Assembly: GCF_000425065.1 (NCBI RefSeq)
Contig: NZ_KE384300.1
Span: forward strand, 658,559 to 722,558
Source of the DNA: Actinomadura rifamycini DSM 43936
Lineage (GTDB): Bacteria; Actinomycetota; Actinomycetes; Streptosporangiales; Streptosporangiaceae
Direction: 5' to 3'
DNA: 64,000 nt
The notes beneath the pieces were generated by a model. That model searched no databases. It was not told the DNA's origin and saw nothing but the letters and a program-made list of their open reading frames with translations. Shown here piece by piece: positions 34,106-43,202 of this stretch. Position 1 is the first letter of the stretch, and every line of letters begins with the position of its first letter. Made by a program: the position numbers and the translations under genes.

Positions 34106-35923
34106 GTGTCCATCCAGGTCCCCGGCCTCGACCAGGCCCCTACCGGTCACACCGAACTGATTGACTGGGTACGCGGGATCGCCGAGCTGACGAAGCCCGA
34201 CCGCGTCGAGTGGTGCGACGGCTCGGACGACGAGTGGGAGCGGCTCACCGGCCTGCTCGTCGAGCAGGGCACGCTCACGCGGCTCGACCCGGCGAAACGA
34301 CCCAACAGCTTCTACGCCGCCTCCGACCCCACCGACGTGGCCCGCGTGGAGGACCGGACGTTCATCTGCTCCGAGAAGGAGGAGGACGCCGGTCCCACGA
34401 ACAACTGGATCGCCCCCGGCGAGATGCGCGAGACCCTGAGCGGGCTCTTCGACGGCTGCATGAAGGGCCGCACCATGTACGTGGTGCCGTTCTGCATGGG
34501 CCCGCTGGGCGGCGAGATCTCCCAGCTCGGCGTCGAGATCACCGACTCCGCCTACGTCGCGGTGTCGATGCGGATCATGACCCGGATGGGCGCGGGCGCG
34601 CTGCGGCTGATCGAGGAGCGCGGCTCGTTCGTCAAGGCCGTCCACTCCGTCGGTGCCCCGCTCGAGCCCGGCCAGCAGGACGTGAAGTGGCCCTGCAACT
34701 CCACGAAGTACATCACGCACTTCCCCGAGACCCGTGAGATCTGGTCGTTCGGGTCCGGGTACGGCGGCAACGCCCTGCTCGGCAAGAAGTGCTACGCGCT
34801 GCGGATCGCCTCCACGATGGCCCGCGACGAGGGCTGGATGGCCGAGCACATGCTCGTCCTCAAGCTGACCCCGCCGGACGGCGAGACCCGCTACGTCGCC
34901 GCCGCGTTCCCGTCCGCCTGCGGCAAGACCAACCTCGCCATGCTGGAGCCGACGATCCCCGGCTGGAAGGTCGAGACGATCGGCGACGACATCGCCTGGA
35001 TGCGGTTCGGCGACGACGGCCGCCTCTACGCGATCAACCCCGAGGCCGGCTTCTTCGGCGTCGCGCCCGGCACCGGCGAGAGCACCAACGCCAACGCCGT
35101 GAAGACGCTGTGGGGCAACAGCATCTTCACCAACGTCGCCCTCACCGACGACGGCGACGTGTGGTGGGAGGGCCTCACCGACGAGCCCCCGGCGCACCTC
35201 ACCGACTGGAAGGGCAACGACTGGACGCCCGGGTCGGAGACGCCCGCCGCGCACCCGAACGCCCGCTTCACCACCCCCGCCGGGCAGTGCCCGATCATCG
35301 CGCCCGAGTGGGAGGACCCGAAGGGCGTGCCGATCTCGGCGATCCTGTTCGGCGGCCGCCGCGCCACCGCCGTCCCGCTGGTCACCGAGTCGTTCGACTG
35401 GCAGCAGGGCGTGTTCCTCGGCGCCAACGTGGCGTCGGAGAAGACCGCCGCCGCCGAGGGCAAGGTCGGCGAGCTGCGCCGCGACCCGTTCGCGATGCTG
35501 CCGTTCTGCGGCTACAACATGGGCGACTACTTCGGCCACTGGCTCGACATCGGCAAGGCCACCGACCCCGAGAAGCTGCCCCGGATCTACTACGTCAACT
35601 GGTTCCGCAAGGACGCCGACGGCAAGTTCATCTGGCCCGGCTTCGGTGAGAACAGCCGCGTCCTGAAGTGGATCGTCGAGCGCCTCAACGGCAAGGCCGA
35701 CGCGGTCAAGTCCCCGATCGGGCACCTGCCGACCAAGGACTCGCTGGACACCGAGGGCCTCGACATCGACGACGCCGCCCTCGAGACCCTCCTGTCGGTC
35801 GACACCGAGGTGTGGAAGGAGGAGGCCGCGCTCGTCGTGCCGCACTTCGAGACGTTCGGCGACCACACCCCGAAGGCCCTGTGGGACGAGTACCACAGCC
35901 TGGTGCGCCGCCTGGAGCACTGA
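34106..35923 (+). CDS. pckG: phosphoenolpyruvate carboxykinase (GTP)
   Basis: A 605-residue gluconeogenic enzyme converting oxaloacetate and GTP to PEP and CO2. The GTP-type P-loop FPSACGKTNLAMLEP with the reactive Cys lies near residue 273, the metal/substrate segment GDDIAWMRFGDDGRLYAINP near 294, and PEAGFFGVAPGT near 312. Full family length. GTG start with AAGGAG ahead. Two operator-like palindromes upstream suggest carbon-source control. Monocistronic, ended by a 15-bp hairpin. Confidence 0.97.
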   Translation: MSIQVPGLDQAPTGHTELIDWVRGIAELTKPDRVEWCDGSDDEWERLTGLLVEQGTLTRLDPAKRPNSFYAASDPTDVARVEDRTFICSEKEEDAGPTNNWIAPGEMRETLSGLFDGCMKGRTMYVVPFCMGPLGGEISQLGVEITDSAYVAVSMRIMTRMGAGALRLIEERGSFVKAVHSVGAPLEPGQQDVKWPCNSTKYITHFPETREIWSFGSGYGGNALLGKKCYALRIASTMARDEGWMAEHMLVLKLTPPDGETRYVAAAFPSACGKTNLAMLEPTIPGWKVETIGDDIAWMRFGDDGRLYAINPEAGFFGVAPGTGESTNANAVKTLWGNSIFTNVALTDDGDVWWEGLTDEPPAHLTDWKGNDWTPGSETPAAHPNARFTTPAGQCPIIAPEWEDPKGVPISAILFGGRRATAVPLVTESFDWQQGVFLGANVASEKTAAAEGKVGELRRDPFAMLPFCGYNMGDYFGHWLDIGKATDPEKLPRIYYVNWFRKDADGKFIWPGFGENSRVLKWIVERLNGKADAVKSPIGHLPTKDSLDTEGLDIDDAALETLLSVDTEVWKEEAALVVPHFETFGDHTPKALWDEYHSLVRRLEH

Positions 35924-35962
35924 CCCGCGCGGGCCTCCCGCACGGCCCCCGCACGGCACCAC

Positions 35963-35997
35963 GCGCCCGCCGCCCGGCACGTCCGGGCGGCGGGCGC
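35963..35997 (+). terminator. hairpin after pckG
   Basis: A perfect 15-bp GC stem (GCGCCCGCCGCCCGG and complement) with a CACGT loop, 39 bases after the stop. Confidence 0.7.
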
Positions 35998-36072
35998 CGC
36001 CGTCGCGGGCGCTTGCCCCGTACTCCCGCGGGAACGGACGGGGTGACCGTTCCCCGACTCCGGGAGGCAGGC

Positions 36073-36660
36073 GTGTTCGACCTCATGACCCGCCACTGGT
36101 GGGTGCTGGCGCTGCGCGGCGCGTTCGCCGTCCTGTTCGGCATCGTCGCGTGGGTGTGGCCCGGCATCACCGTCTGGGCCCTGGTGCTCCTCTTCGGCGC
36201 GTACGCCCTCGTCGACGGCGCGGCGGCGGTCGCGCACGCGATCCGCGGGACGACCGGCGGCGCGTCCCGCGGCTGGCTCGGCGTCTCCGGCGCGGCCGGG
36301 ATCGTCCTCGGCGTGCTCGCCCTAGTGTGGCCCGCCGCCACCGCGCTCGTCCTGCTGTGGCTCATCGGGATCTGGGCGATCGCCACCGGCGTGTTCGAGA
36401 TCGTCGCCGCGGTCGCGCTGCGCCGGGAGCTGCGCGGCGAATGGCTCTACGCGCTGACCGGCGCGATCTCCGTCGTCTTCGGCGTCCTCCTGCTGGCGTG
36501 GCCGGTGAGCGGCGCGCTCGCGCTCGTCTGGCTGATCGGGCTGGCGTCGATCCTGTTCGGCGCGGCGATGATCGGCGCCGCGTTCCGGCTCCGCAGGCTC
36601 GGCGAGGACGCGCGGCGCGGCCGGCGCCCGTACGGCGAGCCGTCCCCGCGCCCGCACTAG
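36073..36660 (+). CDS. HdeD/DUF308-family membrane protein
   Basis: A 195-residue integral membrane protein with six hydrophobic helices in three repeated pairs, for example LRGAFAVLFGIVAWVWPGIT, GAAGIVLGVLALVWPAATAL and GAISVVFGVLLLAWPVSGAL, each ending in a WP turn. This is the DUF308 (HdeD) pattern; in E. coli HdeD helps acid resistance, but the actinobacterial role is unknown. GTG start chosen for the GGGAGG five bases ahead. Confidence 0.85.
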   Translation: MFDLMTRHWWVLALRGAFAVLFGIVAWVWPGITVWALVLLFGAYALVDGAAAVAHAIRGTTGGASRGWLGVSGAAGIVLGVLALVWPAATALVLLWLIGIWAIATGVFEIVAAVALRRELRGEWLYALTGAISVVFGVLLLAWPVSGALALVWLIGLASILFGAAMIGAAFRLRRLGEDARRGRRPYGEPSPRPH

Positions 36661-36717
36661 CCGCCCCGGATCGGCCGCACCACCGGGCATCCGGATCGGG
36701 CGTCTAGGATGCGGAGC

Positions 36718-37269
36718 ATGACGCGGCTGGAATTCCGGGTGCAGGAACTGACCGTCGGCCAGCTCGCCGAGCGCAGCGGCGTGGCCGTCTCCGCCCTGCA
36801 CTTCTACGAGTCCAAGGGGCTGATCAGCAGCCGCCGGACGGCCGGGAACCAGCGCCGGTTCAGCCGCGACACGCTCCGCCGGGTGTCCTTCATCAAGGTG
36901 TCCCAGCGGGTCGGCATCCCGCTCGCCGAGATCCGCGAGGCGCTCGCCACCCTCCCCGAGGAGCGCACCCCGACCGTCGACGACTGGGCGCGGCTGTCGC
37001 AGCACTGGCGCGGCACCCTCGACGACCGCATCGCCCAGCTCGAGAAGCTCCGCGACGACCTCACCGACTGCATCGGCTGCGGCTGCCTCTCGATCAGCAA
37101 GTGCGCGCTCGCGAACCCCTACGACCGCCTCGGCGACGAGGGCCCCGGCCCCCGCCGCCTGCTGACCGGCACCGCCGCCGCGGCCCGTCCCGGGGAGCCC
37201 GCCCGGACCGGCGCCCGCCCGGCCCGCGACGAGGACGGCTGCGCCCCCGTCTGCGCGCCCCCCGAGTGA
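36718..37269 (+). CDS. soxR: SoxR-like redox-sensing MerR regulator
   Basis: A 183-residue MerR-family protein. The DNA-binding part reads LTVGQLAERSGVAVSALHFY near residue 11. The iron-sulphur motif CIGCGCLSISKC (C-x2-C-x-C-x5-C) near residue 117 is the exact SoxR [2Fe-2S] pattern, so it responds to redox-active compounds. The tail beyond residue 130 is disordered, with two more Cys near the end. ATG at 36718 chosen: a TAGGAT hexamer at 36705-36710 would make it leaderless. ATG 36709 is the alternative. No target promoter with a SoxR box was identified. Confidence 0.9.
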   Translation: MTRLEFRVQELTVGQLAERSGVAVSALHFYESKGLISSRRTAGNQRRFSRDTLRRVSFIKVSQRVGIPLAEIREALATLPEERTPTVDDWARLSQHWRGTLDDRIAQLEKLRDDLTDCIGCGCLSISKCALANPYDRLGDEGPGPRRLLTGTAAAARPGEPARTGARPARDEDGCAPVCAPPE

Positions 37270-37308
37270 CGCCCGCCCGAGCGGCCGCCACCCGGAGGGT
37301 CCGGTCCC

Positions 37309-39711
37309 TCAGCGCCCGCGGCGGTCGTCGCGGCCGTGCGGGTCGAGGCGGCGCGGCATCGGCTCCCGCCCCGCCGGCTGCGTCGGCGGCGGCTGCGCCG
37401 AGACCGGCTCGACGGGCAGCTCGACGGGCTCCTCGCCCAGCGTGAACGGCTCGCCGTGGTGCCACAGCTTGACGCCCGGGCCGTCCAGCAGGTCGTAGCG
37501 GGCGGAGTCGGCGGTCACGGTCACCCGCACGAGGCTGCCCCGGTACCGCATCCGGAACGTCAGCCGGCTGATCCCGCCGGGCAGCCGCGGCGCGAACCGG
37601 AGCCGCCCGCCGCCCGCCCGCATCCCGCCGAACCCGGCGACGAGCCCGTTCCAGGCGCCCGCCATCGACGCGAGGTGCAGCCCGTCGCCGGTGTTGCGGT
37701 TCAGGTCGTGCAGGTCCATCAGGGCCGTCTCGCCCAGGTAGTCGTGCGCCAGTTCGAGCTGCCCGACCTCGGCGGCGATGACCGCCTGCGTCTGCGCCGA
37801 GAGGGACGAGTCCCGGACGGTCAGCGCCTCGTAGTACGCGAAGTTGCGTGACTTCTGCTCGTCCGTGAACGCCTGCCCGCACAGGTGCAGCGCCAGCACC
37901 AGGTCGGCCTGCTTCACCACCTGCTTGCGGTACAGGTCGAAGTACGGGTAGCTCAGCAGCAGCGGGTAGTGGTCGGGCTTCGTCGAGGCGAAGTCCCAGC
38001 GGGCGTGGTTGGTGAACCCCTCGCTCTGCGGGTGCACCCCGAGCCGCCGGTCGTACGGGATCAGCATCGCGGCGGCGGCGTCCCGCCACGACGCGGCCTC
38101 CTCGGCGTCCACGCCGAGCCGCTCGGCGACGTCCGGGTGCCGCATCGCCGTCTCGGCGGCCTCCTGCAGGTTCCGCCGCGCCATCAGGTTCGTGTAGACG
38201 TTGTTGTCGGCCACCGCGCTGTACTCGTCCGGCCCGGTGACGCCGTCGATGCGGAACACCCCGCCGACGTCGTGGTGGCCGAGGCTCCGCCACAGCCGCG
38301 CCGTCTCGACCAGCACCTCCAAACCGACCTCCCGCTCGAACCCGACGTCCTGCGTGACGTCCGCGTACCGGACGACCGCGTCGGCGATGTCGGCGTTCAC
38401 GTGGAACGCGGCGGTGCCCGCCGGCCAGTACCCCGAGCACTCGTGGCCCCGGATCGTCCGCCAGGGGAACGCGGCGCCGCGCAGGCCGAGCTGGTGGGCG
38501 CGCTCGCGGGCCAGCGGCAGGGTCATGTGCCGCCACGCCAGGACGTCGGCGGCCGCGCCGGGCACCGTGTAGGTGAGCACCGGCAGGACGAACGTCTCGG
38601 TGTCCCAGAACGTGTGCCCGTCGTAACCGGGACCGGTGAGCCCCTTGGCCGGGATCATGCGGCGTTCGGCGCGCGCGCCCGCCTGCAGCACGTGGAACAG
38701 CCCGAACCGGACGGCCTGCTGGATCTCGGCGTCGCCCTCCACCTCGACGTCCGCGCACTGCCAGAACGCGTCGAGGTACTCGCGCTGCTCCGCCAGCAGC
38801 CCCTCCCAGCCGGTCTGCCGCGCGCCCGCCAGCGCCCCGACGACCTGGTCGTGCAGCGCCGGGCGGGACCGCTGGCTCGACCACCCGTAGGCGATGTACT
38901 TGACGATCCGGAGCCGCTGCCCCGGCTCGATGCGCGTCGCGACCGTCAGCCGGCCCACGTCCGGGGAGCTCTCGGTGTCGACCGACATCGACTCCGGGCC
39001 CTCGATGTCGTGCGCCATCGCCGCCGCCATCCGCAGGCCGCTCTCCCGCGTGCAGTGCAGCAGCAGGACCTTCTTGCCGTTGGCGGCGTGCTCCTCGCTG
39101 ACCAGCGGGCTCTCCAGGATCGCCGACGCGCGCGGGTCCTTCCCGCCGCCGGGCAGCGCCTCGTTCGCGACGAGCTCGGACTGCACGACGATCCGGACGG
39201 CCTCGTCCACCGGCTCCACGTCGTAGCAGATCGCGGCGACGGCACGCTGCGTCAGCGACACCAGCCGCACCGAGCCGACCCGCACCCGCCGGCCCGCCGG
39301 GGACGTCCACTCCACGTCCCGGGTCAGCGTCCCGGCCCGCATGTCGAGGACGCGCTCGTGGTGGTGCACCCGCCCGTAGCGGACGTCGAACGGCTCGTCG
39401 TCCACCAGCAGCCGGATCACCTTGCCGTTGGTGACGTTGATGACCGTCTGCCCCGACTCGGGATAGCCGTAGGCGGTCTCGGCGTGCGGCAGCGGCCGCT
39501 GCTCGTAGAACGAGTTCAGGTAGGTGCCCGGCAGTCCGTGCGGCTCGCCCTCGTCGAGGTTGCCGCGCAGGCCGACGTGCCCGTTGGAGAGCGCGAACAC
39601 CGACTCGCTCTGCCGCAGCCGGTCCAGCCGCAGCTCGGGCTCCCGCACGCACCACGGCTCGACCATGAACACCGGGCGATCGGCGCTCGCCTGCCCTTCC
39701 GGGATGTTCAC
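37309..39711 (-). CDS. GH65 disaccharide phosphorylase (maltose/trehalose/kojibiose type)
   Basis: An 800-residue GH65 enzyme, splitting an alpha-glucosyl disaccharide with phosphate to beta-glucose 1-phosphate. The N-terminal domain begins VREPELRLDRLRQSESVFAL and SNGHVGLRGNLDEG; the (alpha/alpha)6 core has GYDGHTFWDTETFVLPVLTY and the catalytic Glu in DGVTGPDEYSAVADNNVYTN near residue 485. C-terminal 40 residues are a Pro-rich tail. The sugar cannot be fixed from sequence alone. It overlaps the upstream HAD gene by four bases, and that partner converts its product. Confidence 0.92.
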   Translation of the reverse strand: MNIPEGQASADRPVFMVEPWCVREPELRLDRLRQSESVFALSNGHVGLRGNLDEGEPHGLPGTYLNSFYEQRPLPHAETAYGYPESGQTVINVTNGKVIRLLVDDEPFDVRYGRVHHHERVLDMRAGTLTRDVEWTSPAGRRVRVGSVRLVSLTQRAVAAICYDVEPVDEAVRIVVQSELVANEALPGGGKDPRASAILESPLVSEEHAANGKKVLLLHCTRESGLRMAAAMAHDIEGPESMSVDTESSPDVGRLTVATRIEPGQRLRIVKYIAYGWSSQRSRPALHDQVVGALAGARQTGWEGLLAEQREYLDAFWQCADVEVEGDAEIQQAVRFGLFHVLQAGARAERRMIPAKGLTGPGYDGHTFWDTETFVLPVLTYTVPGAAADVLAWRHMTLPLARERAHQLGLRGAAFPWRTIRGHECSGYWPAGTAAFHVNADIADAVVRYADVTQDVGFEREVGLEVLVETARLWRSLGHHDVGGVFRIDGVTGPDEYSAVADNNVYTNLMARRNLQEAAETAMRHPDVAERLGVDAEEAASWRDAAAAMLIPYDRRLGVHPQSEGFTNHARWDFASTKPDHYPLLLSYPYFDLYRKQVVKQADLVLALHLCGQAFTDEQKSRNFAYYEALTVRDSSLSAQTQAVIAAEVGQLELAHDYLGETALMDLHDLNRNTGDGLHLASMAGAWNGLVAGFGGMRAGGGRLRFAPRLPGGISRLTFRMRYRGSLVRVTVTADSARYDLLDGPGVKLWHHGEPFTLGEEPVELPVEPVSAQPPPTQPAGREPMPRRLDPHGRDDRRGR

Positions 39712-40475
39712 GCGCTCCCCTTCCGCGTCCCGTCCTGCATGAGTTCCGCGAGATCGCCCACGACGACGTCCGCGCCGCGCTCGGCCAGCTCCCGCGCGTG
39801 CGTCCCGCCGACCCGGTCGACCCCCACGACGTGCCCGAACCCGCCGGCCCGTCCCGCCGCCACGCCCGCGAGCGCGTCCTCGAACACCGCCGCGCGCGCC
39901 GCCGGGACGTCCAGGTCCCGCGCGGCGGCGAGGAACATGTCCGGGGCGGGCTTGCCCGGAAGGCGCCGCTCGGCCGCGACGACACCGTCCACCCGGGCGT
40001 CGAACAGGCCGGCGATCCCTGCCGCCGCCAGCACCTGGACGGTGTTCGCGCTGGACGACACGACGGCCGTCTTCAGCCCGGCGTCCCGCACCGCCCGCAC
40101 GTAGTCGATCGACCCGTCGAACCGCTCCACGCCCTTCTCCCCGATCAGCTCGAGGACGAGCGCGTTCTTGCGGTTCCCGAGCCCCCGGATCGTCTCGGCG
40201 TCCGGCGGATCGTCCGGGCCGCCCTCCGGCAACCGGATGCCGCGCGACTCCAGGAACGACCGCGTCCCGTCCTCGCGCTTCTTGCCGTCCACGTAGGGGC
40301 CGTAGTCCTTCGCGATGTCGAAGGGGACGAACGGCTCCCCGGTCCGACCGGCCCGCTCCCGCAGGTACCCGTCGAACATCTCCTTCCATGCGGCCGCGTG
40401 CACCGACGCCGTCCGCGTGAGCACTCCGTCCAGGTCGAACAGGCACGCCGCGGTTCCGTCCGGAAGCCCCAGCAT
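39708..40475 (-). CDS. beta-phosphoglucomutase-like HAD phosphatase
   Basis: A 255-residue HAD-superfamily protein. Motif I FDLDGVLTRTASVHAAAWKE carries the nucleophile Asp and acid/base Asp; motif II VVSSSAN; motif III Lys in PGKPAPDMFLAAA; motif IV VFEDALAGVAAGRAGGFG. Beta-phosphoglucomutases of this type (about 220-250 residues, with GKKREDGTRSFLESRGI cap residues) turn beta-glucose 1-phosphate into glucose 6-phosphate. Tight coupling to the GH65 gene makes that role very likely. gnd nearby would feed the product into the pentose phosphate pathway. Confidence 0.9.
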   Translation of the reverse strand: MLGLPDGTAACLFDLDGVLTRTASVHAAAWKEMFDGYLRERAGRTGEPFVPFDIAKDYGPYVDGKKREDGTRSFLESRGIRLPEGGPDDPPDAETIRGLGNRKNALVLELIGEKGVERFDGSIDYVRAVRDAGLKTAVVSSSANTVQVLAAAGIAGLFDARVDGVVAAERRLPGKPAPDMFLAAARDLDVPAARAAVFEDALAGVAAGRAGGFGHVVGVDRVGGTHARELAERGADVVVGDLAELMQDGTRKGSA

Positions 40476-40627
40476 CGCACCCCCACCTCGCTCGTGATCC
40501 CGTCGTTCCGTCACGTGCGACCCGTTCCCGAGGGGAATAAGGGCATGCGGGCACGGTGCTCGAACGGGGGATCGCGATCTTGCGTACCCGCCCGCGGTCA
40601 GGGTCGAACACGACAAGGAGAGATCAC

Positions 40628-42055
40628 ATGGAGAAGGCGCGGATCGGTGTCACGGGGCTCGCGACGATGGGCCGCAACCTGGCCCGGAACCTGGCCCGGC
40701 ACGGCCATCCGGTCGCCGTGCACAACCGCACGCCGTCCCGGACGAGGGCGCTGGTGGAGCAGTTCGGGGACGAGGGGACGTTCCTGCCGGCCGAGTCCCC
40801 GGAGGCGTTCGTCGCGTCCCTGGAGCGGCCCCGCAAACTGGTGGTGATGGTGAAGGCGGGCCCCGCGACGGACGCGGTCATCGAGGAGTTCGCGCCGCTC
40901 CTCGACCCCGGCGACATGATCGTCGACGGCGGCAACGCGCACTTCGCCGACACCCGCCGCCGCGAGGCCGACCTGCGCGGGCGCGGCCTCCACTTCGTCG
41001 GCACCGGCATCTCCGGCGGCGAGGAGGGCGCGCTGCACGGGCCGAGCATCATGCCGGGCGGGTCCGCCGAGTCCTACGCGTCCCTCGGCCCGCTGCTCGA
41101 GGACATCTCCGCCCACGTCGACGGGACGCCCTGCGCCGTCCACGTCGGCCCCGACGGCGCCGGGCACTTCGTCAAGATGGTCCACAACGGCATCGAGTAC
41201 GCCGACATGCAGCTGATCGCCGAGTCCTACGACCTGCTGCGGCACGCCGCCGGGCTCGCCCCCGACGAGATCGCCGCCGTGTTCCGGGAGTGGAACACCG
41301 GCCGCCTCGAGTCGTACCTGATCGAGATCACCGCCGAGGTCCTCGCGCACACCGACGCCGCCACCGGGCGCCCGTTCGTCGACGTCGTCCTCGACCGGGC
41401 CGAGCAGAAGGGCACCGGCCGCTGGACGGTGCAGAGCGCGCTCGACCTCGGCGTCCCCGTCGGCGGCATCGCCGAGGCCGTGTTCGCCCGGTCGGTGTCC
41501 GGCCACGCCGACCTGCGCGACGCCGCCCGCGGCCTGCCCGGCCCCGCCCGCGCCGGAGCGGAGACGCTGCCGGGCGTCCCCGACGCGATCGAGAAGGCGC
41601 TCTACGCGTCCAAGATCGTCGCGTACGCGCAGGGCTTCCACGAGATCCAGGCGGGCAGCGCCGAGTACGGCTGGGACATCGACGCGGGCGCGATGGCGAC
41701 GATCTGGCGCGGCGGCTGCATCATCCGCGCCCGGTTCCTCGACCGGATCCGCGCCGCCTACGAGGCCGACCCGCGGACCCCGACGCTGCTGACCGACGCG
41801 CACTTCGCCGAGGCGCTCGGCGACGCCCAGGAGGCGTGGCGCAACGTCATCGCGATCGCCGCGAAGCACGGCGTCCCCGTGCCCGGCTTCTCCGCCGCGC
41901 TGGCCTACTACGACTCGCTGCGCGCGCCCCGGCTGCCCGCCGCGCTCACCCAGGGCCAGCGGGACTTCTTCGGCGCGCACACCTACCGGCGCGTCGACCG
42001 CGAAGGCACGTTCCACACCCTCTGGGGCGGCGACCGCACGGAGGTCACGCCCTGA
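40628..42055 (+). CDS. gnd: 6-phosphogluconate dehydrogenase, decarboxylating
   Basis: A 475-residue NADP-dependent enzyme yielding ribulose 5-phosphate and CO2. IGVTGLATMGRNLARNLARH is the cofactor fold; VDGGNAHFADTRRRE and GTGISGGEEGALHGPSIMPG hold substrate-binding residues; HFVKMVHNGIEYADMQLIAE contains the catalytic Lys; EQKGTGRWTVQSALDLGVP and the C-terminal GAHTYRRVDREGTFHTLWGG complete the long, dimeric (E. coli-like) form. ATG with AAGGAGAG ahead. Its stop nearly meets the convergent SDR stop. Confidence 0.96.
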   Translation: MEKARIGVTGLATMGRNLARNLARHGHPVAVHNRTPSRTRALVEQFGDEGTFLPAESPEAFVASLERPRKLVVMVKAGPATDAVIEEFAPLLDPGDMIVDGGNAHFADTRRREADLRGRGLHFVGTGISGGEEGALHGPSIMPGGSAESYASLGPLLEDISAHVDGTPCAVHVGPDGAGHFVKMVHNGIEYADMQLIAESYDLLRHAAGLAPDEIAAVFREWNTGRLESYLIEITAEVLAHTDAATGRPFVDVVLDRAEQKGTGRWTVQSALDLGVPVGGIAEAVFARSVSGHADLRDAARGLPGPARAGAETLPGVPDAIEKALYASKIVAYAQGFHEIQAGSAEYGWDIDAGAMATIWRGGCIIRARFLDRIRAAYEADPRTPTLLTDAHFAEALGDAQEAWRNVIAIAAKHGVPVPGFSAALAYYDSLRAPRLPAALTQGQRDFFGAHTYRRVDREGTFHTLWGGDRTEVTP

Positions 42056-42058
42056 CCG

Positions 42059-42856
42059 TCACCCCTCGCGCCACTTCGGCGAGTCGAGGGCCCCGGCGGC
42101 CTGCGGGCCCATCAGCCCCAGGCCGCCGTCCACGAACAGGGACGCGCCGGTGACGTAGGACGACTCCGGGCCGGCGAGGAACGCGATCGCGGCGCCGACC
42201 TCCTTCGCGTGCCCGGGGCGGGCCAGCGGGTAGCCGGGCCTGCTGTCCGCCTCGGGCGGCCGCTCGTGCTGCCCCGTCATCGGCGTCGCGATCTCGCCCG
42301 GCGCGACCGTGTTCACGGTGATCCCGTACTGCGACAGCTCCAGCGCCAGCACGCGGGCCAGCATCTTCAGCCCGCCCTTCGCGGCGCAGTACGGGCCCGC
42401 GCCGACCCTCGGGTGCTCCTCGTGGACGCTCGTCACGTTGACGATCCGCCCGCCCTGACCGCGCTCGATCATCCGCCGCGCCGCCCGCCGCGAGCACAGG
42501 AACGCGCCGTCGAGATCGACCGACAGCACCTCGCGCCACTCGCCATAGTCCATGTCGACCAGCGGCCGCATGCTGCCCGTCCCGGCGTTGTTCACCAGGA
42601 CGCCGAGGCCGCCCAGCTCGTCGGCCAGCTCGTCCACCGCCGCGGAGGCCGCCTCCGGGTCGGCCAGGTCGTGCCGCCGCACCGCCGCGCGCCGTCCCGC
42701 CGCCTCCACCTCGGCGACCGTCCCCCGCGCGCCCTCCTCGTCGGACCGGAACGTGATCCCGACGTTGAAGCCGCGCCCGGCGAGCGCGACCGCCGCCGCC
42801 TTCCCGATCCCCGAGTCCGCGCCGGTGACGACCGCGACCCTGTCGTACCCGTTCAC
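42059..42856 (-). CDS. short-chain dehydrogenase/reductase
   Basis: A 265-residue classical SDR. Cofactor motif VVTGADSGIGKAAA, NNAG at about residue 90, catalytic Ser in VNVTSVHEEHP, and YCAAK with Tyr/Lys near residue 158. Closest in style to glucose 1-dehydrogenase-like or 3-oxoacyl reductases; substrate unknown. GTG start overlaps the stop of the small acidic protein upstream. Confidence 0.9.
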   Translation of the reverse strand: MNGYDRVAVVTGADSGIGKAAAVALAGRGFNVGITFRSDEEGARGTVAEVEAAGRRAAVRRHDLADPEAASAAVDELADELGGLGVLVNNAGTGSMRPLVDMDYGEWREVLSVDLDGAFLCSRRAARRMIERGQGGRIVNVTSVHEEHPRVGAGPYCAAKGGLKMLARVLALELSQYGITVNTVAPGEIATPMTGQHERPPEADSRPGYPLARPGHAKEVGAAIAFLAGPESSYVTGASLFVDGGLGLMGPQAAGALDSPKWREG

Positions 42857-43044
42857 CGTTCGTCCCCGCGCCCGGGTTCGTCGTCCCGCTCGACCCCCGC
42901 GGTCGGGTCGCCCGTCCGGGTGCCCTGCTCGTCCTCGTCCTGGTACCCCTCCGCGGCGGTCCCCGTCCCGGGGACGATCCGCTCGTGCGGCCGGTCCTCC
43001 CGTCCGGAACCGGCCCCGGGCCCCCGCTCCTCGTCCTTGCGCAT
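42853..43044 (-). CDS. small hydrophilic protein coupled to the SDR
   Basis: A 63-residue, highly charged protein (MRKDEERGPGAGSGREDRPH and then acidic/Gly-rich), probably disordered and not recognised. A strong GGAGGAGG site eight bases ahead of the ATG and the four-base overlap with the SDR start argue that it is translated. Confidence 0.6.
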   Translation of the reverse strand: MRKDEERGPGAGSGREDRPHERIVPGTGTAAEGYQDEDEQGTRTGDPTAGVERDDEPGRGDER

Positions 43045-43202
43045 GTCCTCGCCTCCTCCGGTCGTCTCCGCGCCTTTTCCGCGCCGGACCAGCGGATTCT
43101 TGCCGGACGGCGGCGCCCTAACCGCCCGCCCCGCGGGTCCGGATCCCGCTTCGGCCCCGCTCCGGTTCCCGGTCGGCGGGCGATCGGGGGCAGGATGGAG
43201 GG

